From Pedococcus sp. (GTDB lineage: Bacteria; Actinomycetota; Actinomycetes; Actinomycetales; Dermatophilaceae), in assembly GCA_025936615.1 (NCBI GenBank), contig JAICSZ010000035.1, positions 1 through 10,504 of the forward strand: a stretch of DNA of 10,504 nucleotides. Reading direction: 5' to 3'. The translations under genes and the position numbers were made by a program. The notes beneath the pieces were generated by a model. It was given only the letters and a program-made list of their open reading frames with translations, was not told the origin of the DNA and did no database searches. The stretch's first letter is position 1; the number at the start of each line of letters is the position of its first letter. This document shows, piece after piece, positions 6,013-10,504 of this stretch.

Positions 6013-7329
6013 TCAGTCGACCTCGTAGTCGGCGCCGAGCGCGTCGAGCTTGTCGGAGAAGCGCTCGTAGCCGCGGTAGATCAGCTCGATGCCGTGCACC
6101 TTCGACTGGCCCTCGGCCGCCAGTGCCGCGATGAGGTAGCTGAACCCGCCGCGCAGGTCGGGCACCATGATCTCGGCCCCCTTGAGCGGCGTCGGACCGG
6201 AGATGACCGCGCTGTGGCGGAAGTTCGCCCGCCCGAACCGGCACGGCGAGCCGCCCAGGCACTCGCGGTAGAGCTGGATCACCGCGCCCATCTCGCCGAG
6301 CGCGTCGGTGAAGCCGAGCCGGTTCTCGTAGACCGTCTCGTGGACGATCGACAGGCCCGTGGTCTGGGTCAGCGCAACGACGAGTGGCTGCTGCCAGTCG
6401 GTCATGAACCCCGGGTGCACGTCGGTCTCGAGCACGAGCGAGTTGAGCGGCCCGCCGGGGTGCCAGAACCGGATGCCCTCGTCGTCGATCTCGAAGGCGC
6501 CGCCGAGCTTCCGGAACACGTTGAGGAACGGCATCATCGGCTGCTGCTGGGCGCCGCGTACGTAGATGTCGCCCCCGGTGGCCAGCGCCGCGCACGCCCA
6601 GGAACCGGCCTCGATCCGGTCAGGGATGGCGAGGTGGTCATAGCCTCCCATCCGCTCGACGCCCTCGATCTTGATGACCCGGTCGGTCTCGACGCTGATG
6701 ATCGCGCCCATCTTCTGCAGCACCGCGATGAGGTCGAGGATCTCCGGCTCCACCGCCGCGTTGCGCAGCTCCGTGACGCCGTTGGCGCGCACGGCCGTCA
6801 GCAGCACCTGCTCGGTGGCGCCGACGCTGGGGTAGGGCAGGCTGATCCGGGCACCGCTGAGGCCGTCGGGAGCGGTCAGCCGCAAGCCCTCAGGGCGCTT
6901 CTGGACGTCGGCCCCGAAGTGGCGCAGCACGTCGAGGTGGTAGTTGATGGGCCGCTCGCCGATGCGGCAGCCGCCAAGGTCGGGGATGAAGGCCTCGCCG
7001 AGCCGGTGCAGGAGTGGGCCGCACAGCAGCACGGGCACCCGCGAGGAGCCGGCGTGCGCGTCGATGTCGGCGACGTGGGCCTGCTCCACGTTCGTCGGGT
7101 CGAGGAGCAGCTCACCGTCGCGGTCGGTGGAGTCGATCTTGACGCCGTGCAGCTCGAGGAGCCCGGAGACGATCTTGACGTCCGAGATCTCGGGCACGCC
7201 CCGCAGGCGGCAGCGGTCCTCGGCCAGCAGTGCCGCGACCATCGCCTTGGACACCAGGTTCTTGGCGCCGCGCACCTCCAGGTCACCGACCAGGGGTGCA
7301 CCGCCGTTGACGGTGAGGATGTTCGCCAT
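6013..7329 (-). CDS. murA: UDP-N-acetylglucosamine 1-carboxyvinyltransferase
   Basis: MurA transfers enolpyruvate from PEP to UDP-GlcNAc, the first committed step of peptidoglycan synthesis, in the cytoplasm. The 438 residues show the family landmarks: RGAKNLVSKAM with Lys23-Asn24, the active-site loop PDLGGCRIGERP with Cys121, MTDWQQP with Asp311, and DLRGGFSY with Arg393. Cys121 is the residue alkylated by fosfomycin, so the target is of the sensitive type, unlike mycobacterial MurA, which has Asp at this place. The sequence resembles the MurA group encoded beside an HU gene in Streptomyces more than the mycobacterial enzyme. ATG at 7329 is chosen because homology starts at MANILTVNGG; the open frame to 7365 adds 12 unrelated residues. 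It lies 70 bp after hup behind a strong hairpin, so it probably has its own promoter. No clear Shine-Dalgarno. Confidence 0.95.
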   Translation of the reverse strand: MANILTVNGGAPLVGDLEVRGAKNLVSKAMVAALLAEDRCRLRGVPEISDVKIVSGLLELHGVKIDSTDRDGELLLDPTNVEQAHVADIDAHAGSSRVPVLLCGPLLHRLGEAFIPDLGGCRIGERPINYHLDVLRHFGADVQKRPEGLRLTAPDGLSGARISLPYPSVGATEQVLLTAVRANGVTELRNAAVEPEILDLIAVLQKMGAIISVETDRVIKIEGVERMGGYDHLAIPDRIEAGSWACAALATGGDIYVRGAQQQPMMPFLNVFRKLGGAFEIDDEGIRFWHPGGPLNSLVLETDVHPGFMTDWQQPLVVALTQTTGLSIVHETVYENRLGFTDALGEMGAVIQLYRECLGGSPCRFGRANFRHSAVISGPTPLKGAEIMVPDLRGGFSYLIAALAAEGQSKVHGIELIYRGYERFSDKLDALGADYEVD

Positions 7330-7335
7330 TGCCCA

Positions 7336-7341
7336 AGCATC
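7336..7341 (-). promoter_or_regulatory. Possible -10 box of murA
   Basis: On the minus strand GATGCT ends 6 nt before the murA ATG, in the short stretch left between the hup hairpin and the gene. It departs from TANNNT at the first base, and no Shine-Dalgarno is present. A leaderless start is the simplest reading, but weakly supported. Confidence 0.25.
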
Positions 7342-7352
7342 CCAAACGACGG

Positions 7353-7386
7353 CGGAGGCCGACACCCCGAGGGGTGCCGGCCTCCG
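7353..7386 (-). terminator. Hairpin terminator after hup
   Basis: The arms CGGAGGCCG and CGGCCTCCG (9 bp) and CACCCC/GGGGTG (6 bp) form a long stem with one A-C mismatch and a very short loop. It begins 13 bp after the hup stop and lies wholly before murA. No T-run follows, as is usual for terminators in high-GC actinobacteria. The reverse-complement symmetry is nearly perfect, so it is the best terminator in the window. Confidence 0.75.
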
Positions 7387-7399
7387 TGCGGTGCGCTGC

Positions 7400-8101
7400 T
7401 CAGGCCTTCTTGGCGGCGCGCTTGGTCGTCGTCTTCTTGGCGGTCGTCTTCTTCGCAGTGGTCTTCTTGGCGGGCGCCGACTTCGTGGCTGTCGTCTTCT
7501 TGGCCGGCGCCGTCTTCTTGGCGCTGACCTTCTTCGCCGTGGTCTTGCGGGCCGGTGCCGCCTTCGTCGCGGTGGCCTTCTTCACCGTCGTCCTCGTGGC
7601 GGGCGCCGTCTTCTTGGTCGTGGTCTTCTTGGCGGTCGCCTTCTTCGCGGACGACGCCTTGGCCGTGCTCGTCTTCGCGGCGGCCTTCTTCGCCGGTGCA
7701 GCCTTCTTGGCGGTCCCGGAGGCGGCCTTCCTCGCCGGCGCAGCCTTCGCGGCGGACCCGGTGGCAGCCCTGGTCGCGGTGCCCGCGGCGGCGCGTGCGC
7801 CGGCCACTGCTGCCTTCGGCAGGGAGCTCGGCTTCTTCACCACGTCCTTGAACGCCGAGCCGGCACGGAACTTGGGGACGACGGTCTTCTTGATCTTGAC
7901 CGTGGCGCCGGTGCGCGGGTTGCGCCCGGTGCGGGCCGCGCGGGCCGACCGCTCGAACGTCCCGAAGCCGGTGATGGCGACGCTGCCGCCCTTGGCGACC
8001 TCGCGGATGACGACGTCAACGACCGCAGTCAGGGCGTCGCTGGCGGCCTTGCGGCTCCCGAGACGGGACTCGAGCTCCTTGATCAGTTCTGCCTTGTTCA
8101 C
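7400..8101 (-). CDS. hup: HU-family nucleoid protein with Lys/Ala/Thr-rich tail
   Basis: Residues 1-90 are a complete HU fold: MNKAELIKEL, then VAITGFGTFERSARAARTGR (41-60), and the beta-arm tip NPRTG with the DNA-intercalating Pro62, ending in FRAGSAFKDVV. Residues 91-233 form a basic, low-complexity tail made of PAKK, AKKTT and ARK units, as in mycobacterial HupB and Streptomyces HupS, where such tails bind DNA and are acetylated. The protein compacts the nucleoid. The start is GTG at 8101, fixed by GGAGGG 6 nt upstream. It ends in a strong hairpin and appears to be transcribed alone from a promoter in the gap upstream. The tail is long (about 143 residues), and tail length varies freely between species. 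Confidence 0.96.
   Translation of the reverse strand: MNKAELIKELESRLGSRKAASDALTAVVDVVIREVAKGGSVAITGFGTFERSARAARTGRNPRTGATVKIKKTVVPKFRAGSAFKDVVKKPSSLPKAAVAGARAAAGTATRAATGSAAKAAPARKAASGTAKKAAPAKKAAAKTSTAKASSAKKATAKKTTTKKTAPATRTTVKKATATKAAPARKTTAKKVSAKKTAPAKKTTATKSAPAKKTTAKKTTAKKTTTKRAAKKA
7403..7831 (-). repeat. Low-complexity repeats encoding the HU tail
   Basis: Imperfect tandem codons for Ala-Lys-Lys-(Thr/Ala) units give a C/T-rich plus strand with many copies of TTCTTGGC and GTCTTCTTGG. Such runs are prone to slippage, so the copy number probably differs between strains. The reverse strand is open and reads like a hydrophobic protein, which is an artefact. Confidence 0.8.
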
Positions 8102-8107
8102 GTCTTA

Positions 8108-8113
8108 CCCTCC
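8108..8113 (-). promoter_or_regulatory. Shine-Dalgarno of hup
   Basis: GGAGGG on the minus strand lies 6 nt before the GTG start and fixes it. The site sits in a small hairpin (ACCCT at 8116-8120 pairing with AGGGT at 8107-8111), so access may be controlled. Confidence 0.75.
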
Positions 8114-8139
8114 ACAGGGTGTGTGCCGCCGGACCCCTT

Positions 8140-8173
8140 GCCCGACGAGGTGAGGGTCGGGCCGCTGCCCGAC
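8140..8173 (-). promoter_or_regulatory. Mutually exclusive hairpins in the hup leader
   Basis: In transcript order the leader carries GTCGGGC (8173-8167), GCCCGAC (8162-8156) and a second GTCGGGC (8146-8140). The middle element can pair perfectly over 7 bp with either flank, with loops of 4 and 9 nt. The 9-nt spacer plus neighbouring bases contain ACCCTC (8157-8152), complementary to GAGGGT of the hup ribosome site. This is an attenuator-like layout. The repeats are seen; a switching role is inferred. Confidence 0.4.
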
Positions 8174-8182
8174 TTGGGTCTG

Positions 8183-8211
8183 ACGTTAGGGGTCAACCGC
8201 GTGAGAGTCCA
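8183..8211 (-). promoter_or_regulatory. Candidate hup promoter
   Basis: On the minus strand TGGACT (8211-8206) and TAACGT (8188-8183) are separated by 17 nt and resemble -35 and -10 boxes. Transcription would start near 8176, leaving a leader of about 75 nt that begins with the first hairpin and contains the ribosome site. Confidence 0.4.
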
Positions 8212-8364
8212 CCATCCGGGCACGCAGATTCTTATGTGTCACAACGGAATCTGGGCTACTCAGACGCTCAGATGGCCACGCGGCCCCTGCGGGAAGCTCG
8301 CCGGGTGTCCGGCGTGGGAGAAGCCGCCGCAGATGGCATGCAACGAATCACCTTGTGCACCAAT

Positions 8365-8389
8365 GGAACTCGCATGCCCTGCGAGAACC
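8365..8389. promoter_or_regulatory. Operator-like inverted repeat upstream of hup
   Basis: CTCGCA (8369-8374) and TGCGAG (8380-8385) form a perfect 6-bp inverted repeat with a 5-bp centre. Flanking GG...CC adds outer pairs beyond a two-base mismatch. It lies about 180 bp upstream of the proposed hup promoter, so it could equally be part of the leuCD 3' end. Confidence 0.25.
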
Positions 8390-8440
8390 GGTCCCTGACC
8401 AGCAGCATCGTCCAGCCGCCAGGAAGGCGTTGCGCGGCCG

Positions 8441-8468
8441 GGCACCCGGGGCCGGACCCGGGCGTGCC
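8441..8468 (-). terminator. GC-rich hairpin after leuD
   Basis: GGCAC pairs with GTGCC and CCGGG with CCCGG, with a 2-nt bulge and a 6-nt loop, 33 bp past the leuD stop. There is no T-run. It is a plausible terminator of the leuCD transcript. Confidence 0.4.
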
Positions 8469-8483
8469 AACTTCCGCGCGCCT

Positions 8484-8498
8484 CGACACGGCGTGTCG
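8484..8498 (-). terminator. Short hairpin directly after leuD
   Basis: CGACAC and GTGTCG form a 6-bp stem with a 3-nt loop only 2 nt beyond the leuD stop. Alone it is weak; with the hairpin at 8441-8468 it may help end or protect the leuCD mRNA. Confidence 0.35.
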
Positions 8499-8500
8499 CG

Positions 8501-9094
8501 TCAGGCGACCGTCGTGGTGGGCTTGTAGCTGGGACGCCGGCTCTCGAAGTCGGTCACGTCCTGCTCGTGCCGCAGCGTGAGGCTGATGTCGTCGAGCCCC
8601 TCGAGCAGACGCCAGCGGGTGTAGTCGTCGACCTGGAACGGCGCCACGATGTCGCCGGCGGTGACCGTCCTCGAGACGAGGTCGACGGTGACCGAGGCAC
8701 CGGGCTGGTTCTCCAGGTACTTCCAGATGAGCTCGATGTCGTCCTGGGCCAGCTCGGCCGTCAGCAGGCCCTGCTTTCCGCTGTTGCCGCGGAAGATGTC
8801 GGCGAAGCGCGAGGACAGCACCACCCGGAAGCCGTAGTTCATCAGCGCCCAGACGGCGTGCTCCCGCGAGGAGCCGGTCCCGAAGTCGGAACCCGCGACG
8901 AGAACCGACCCCGCGGCATACGAGGGGTTGTTGAGGATGAACGTCTCGTCCTTGCGCCAGGCAGCGAACAGGCCGTCCTCGAAGCCGTCCCTGGTGATGC
9001 GCTTGAGGTAGACCGCCGGGATGATCTGGTCCGTGTCGACGTTGCTGCGGCGAAGCGGCACCCCGATCCCGGTGTGCGAGGTGAACTTCTCCAT
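8501..9094 (-). CDS. leuD: 3-isopropylmalate dehydratase small subunit
   Basis: LeuD is the swivel-domain subunit that, with LeuC, isomerises 2-isopropylmalate to 3-isopropylmalate in leucine synthesis. The 197 residues match the family length. The markers are the N-terminal [19 protein letters not shown] (13-31), FILNNP (52-57), and [17 protein letters not shown] (68-84), the swivel-domain substrate loop, followed by [13 protein letters not shown] (99-111). The ATG at 9094 overlaps the leuC stop by one base (TGATG). GGGGAG inside the end of leuC lies 6 nt upstream, so the pair is co-transcribed and probably translationally coupled, giving equal amounts of the two subunits. Open frame upstream of 9094 is a shadow of leuC. 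Confidence 0.97.
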   Translation of the reverse strand: MEKFTSHTGIGVPLRRSNVDTDQIIPAVYLKRITRDGFEDGLFAAWRKDETFILNNPSYAAGSVLVAGSDFGTGSSREHAVWALMNYGFRVVLSSRFADIFRGNSGKQGLLTAELAQDDIELIWKYLENQPGASVTVDLVSRTVTAGDIVAPFQVDDYTRWRLLEGLDDISLTLRHEQDVTDFESRRPSYKPTTTVA

Positions 9095-10504
9095 CACTTG
9101 CTCCCCTCGGTGGCGTCGACCAGGTCGGCGGGACTGGACAGGGTGCCGCGCAACGCCGTTGCCGCGGCCACGAGTGGGCTGACGAGGTGGGTGCGCCCAC
9201 CCTTGCCCTGGCGCCCCTCGAAGTTGCGGTTGGACGTCGAGGCGCACCGCTCCCCCGGTGCGAGCTGGTCCGGGTTCATGCCCAGGCACATCGAACAGCC
9301 GGCGAGGCGCCACTCGGCGCCGGCCGCGCTGAACACCTTGTCGAGTCCCTCGGCCTCGGCCTGCAGCCGGACTCGCGTGGACCCTGGCACCACGAGCATC
9401 CGCACGCCCTCGGCCACCGTGCGGCCGTTGACGATCTCCGCGGCCGCCCGCAGGTCCTCGATCCGACCGTTGGTGCAGGAGCCGACGAACACCGTGTCGA
9501 CGCGGATGTCCCGCAGCGGTGTGCCGGCGGTCAACCCCATGTACTCCAAGGCGTGCCGGGCCGCCGCCTTGTCGTTCTCGTCGCCCATCGTCTCGGGATC
9601 GGGGACGGACTCGCCCAGCGGAAGGCCCTGGCCGGGGTTGGTGCCCCAGGTGACGTAGGGGGTCAGGGAGGTCGCGTCGAGGTCCACCTCGACGTCGAAC
9701 ACTGCGTCGTCGTCGCTGCGCAGCTGGGCCCAGTCGGCGACGGCGGCGTCCCACTGATCCCCTGTCGGGGCGTGCTCGCGACCCTTGAGGTAGGCCAGCG
9801 TCGTGTCGTCGGGGGCGATCATGCCGGCCCGCGCGCCGGCCTCGATCGACATGTTGCAGACGGTCATCCGGGCCTCCATCGACAGGGAGCGGATGGCGCT
9901 GCCGCGGTACTCCAGGACGTAGCCCTGGCCGCCACCGGTCCCGATCTTGGCGATGACCGCGAGGATGATGTCCTTGGCCGTGACCCCGGGCTGGAGCTCG
10001 CCCTCGACGTTGACCGCCATGGTCTTGAACGGCTTGAGCGGCAAGGTCTGCGTGGCCAGCACGTGCTCGACCTCGGAGGTGCCGATGCCGAATGCCAGCG
10101 CGCCGAACGCACCGTGGGTCGAGGTGTGCGAGTCCCCGCAGACGATGGTCATGCCGGGCTGGGTCAGGCCGCGCTGCGGGCCGACGACGTGGACGATGCC
10201 CTGCTCGGCGTCGCCCATCGGGAAGAGCCGCACGCCGAACTCCTCGCAGTTGCGCCGCAGGGTGTCGACCTGGGTCTTGCTGACCTTGTCGGTGATCGGT
10301 CCGGGCGTCGTCGGGACGTTGTGGTCCTCGGTGGCCAGCGTGAGGTCGGGCCGGCGCACCTTGCGTCCGGCGAGGCGCAGCCCGTCGAAGGCCTGCGGGC
10401 TGGTCACCTCGTGGACGAGGTGCAGGTCGATGTAGAGCAGGTCCGGCTCACCCTCGCTGCGTCGCACGACATGGGCGTCCCAGACCTTCTCGGCGAGCGT
10501 TCCC
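9094..10504 (-). CDS. leuC: 3-isopropylmalate dehydratase large subunit (5' end cut off)
   Basis: LeuC is the aconitase-like [4Fe-4S] subunit. In the window 469 residues are present, from [20 protein letters not shown] to the stop at 9094-9096; only the start codon and perhaps one or two residues are missing past the right edge. Motifs are [41 protein letters not shown], and [15 protein letters not shown] followed by [10 protein letters not shown]. The three cluster cysteines are residues 343, 403 and 406 counted from the first in-window residue. A GTG at 10465-10467 could be mistaken for the start, but the conserved residues before it show the gene continues to the edge. Its promoter and any leucine-dependent leader lie outside the window. 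Confidence 0.97.
   Translation of the reverse strand, partial: GTLAEKVWDAHVVRRSEGEPDLLYIDLHLVHEVTSPQAFDGLRLAGRKVRRPDLTLATEDHNVPTTPGPITDKVSKTQVDTLRRNCEEFGVRLFPMGDAEQGIVHVVGPQRGLTQPGMTIVCGDSHTSTHGAFGALAFGIGTSEVEHVLATQTLPLKPFKTMAVNVEGELQPGVTAKDIILAVIAKIGTGGGQGYVLEYRGSAIRSLSMEARMTVCNMSIEAGARAGMIAPDDTTLAYLKGREHAPTGDQWDAAVADWAQLRSDDDAVFDVEVDLDATSLTPYVTWGTNPGQGLPLGESVPDPETMGDENDKAAARHALEYMGLTAGTPLRDIRVDTVFVGSCTNGRIEDLRAAAEIVNGRTVAEGVRMLVVPGSTRVRLQAEAEGLDKVFSAAGAEWRLAGCSMCLGMNPDQLAPGERCASTSNRNFEGRQGKGGRTHLVSPLVAAATALRGTLSSPADLVDATEGSK

Larger units (their letters stand above)
8102..8500 (-). other. 399-bp intergenic region between leuD and hup
   Basis: This is the only long stretch without a gene. 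Going from leuD toward hup it holds two GC hairpins just after leuD, an operator-like inverted repeat at 8365-8389, a somewhat less GC-rich stretch around 8210-8260, a candidate hup promoter, and a structured hup leader with its ribosome binding site. A 35-codon minus-strand ORF (8268-8375) has no ribosome site or recognisable product. No tRNA or known riboswitch was recognised. Confidence 0.6.

Noticed and set aside
4325..6595. A 756-codon minus-strand ORF
   Set aside because: It runs through plsC, fbiD and murA in wrong frames with Arg/Pro/Ala-rich composition, typical of shadow frames in high-GC DNA.
5836..7527. A 563-codon plus-strand ORF opposite murA
   Set aside because: Antisense shadow of a well-conserved gene, with no recognisable motif.
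7329..8153. Plus-strand ORF opposite hup that looks like a membrane protein of Val/Phe/Leu/Ala repeats
   Set aside because: It is the reverse complement of Lys/Ala/Thr codons in the HU tail; the HU frame has clear homology and a ribosome site.
8226..8245. CRP-like site around TTGTGACACA on the minus strand
   Set aside because: Only 4-bp arms around one central base; it does not fit TGTGA-N6-TCACA.
8268..8375. 35-codon minus-strand ORF in the leuD-hup gap
   Set aside because: No ribosome site, no recognisable sequence, and Arg-rich composition expected by chance; a leader peptide cannot be excluded.
8119..8580. 153-codon plus-strand ORF across the leuD-hup gap
   Set aside because: Runs into leuD antisense, has no start signal, and its composition is that of non-coding GC-rich DNA.
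10465..10467. GTG as the start of leuC
   Set aside because: Twelve conserved LeuC residues precede it in frame up to the window edge, so the real start is just outside.

Overview
This window is a high-GC actinobacterial chromosome segment. The evidence is a lysine-tailed HU protein, an FbiD/CofC-type F420 biosynthesis gene, frequent GTG starts, and start codons placed directly behind -10 boxes (leaderless genes). The order leuC-leuD-hup, fbiD, plsC-gpsA, ddl, then a convergent small secreted-protein-like gene, is the housekeeping order familiar from Mycobacterium and Streptomyces. Protein character (PlsC, MurA, FbiD) suggests Micrococcales, perhaps Intrasporangiaceae; that placement is inference.

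Layout, left to right. At 1-107 is the 3' end of a plus-strand gene (DUF3515-like). ddl (135-1268, minus) converges on it. A 74-bp divergent region separates ddl from a plus-strand pair: a short cystathionine gamma-synthase/lyase-family PLP enzyme (1343-2455) and a RibD/dihydrofolate-reductase-fold protein (2509-3156). gpsA (3176-4174) and plsC (4171-4944) overlap by 4 bp on the minus strand. Divergent from plsC is fbiD/cofC (5040-5900, plus), which runs without a stop codon into a 72-residue cold-shock-like domain that has its own in-frame ATG and a TACGCT box. murA (6013-7329), hup (7400-8101), leuD (8501-9094) and leuC (9094 to the right edge) are all on the minus strand. A strong hairpin separates hup from murA, and a 399-bp gap separates leuD from hup.

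The genes serve core metabolism: leucine synthesis (LeuCD), nucleoid organisation (HU), peptidoglycan precursors (MurA, Ddl), phospholipid synthesis (GpsA makes glycerol-3-phosphate; PlsC acylates a lysophospholipid), the deazaflavin cofactor F420 (FbiD) and sulfur amino acid metabolism (the PLP enzyme). I see no mobile element, CRISPR array, tRNA, rRNA or defence system.

The points most worth a second look are the FbiD/cold-shock read-through fusion with an internal leaderless start; the PlsC active-site motif HX4E instead of HX4D; three TACGCT boxes each 7-8 nt before a start codon; and a set of mutually exclusive hairpins in the hup leader. All sites and structures were read by eye and not computed.
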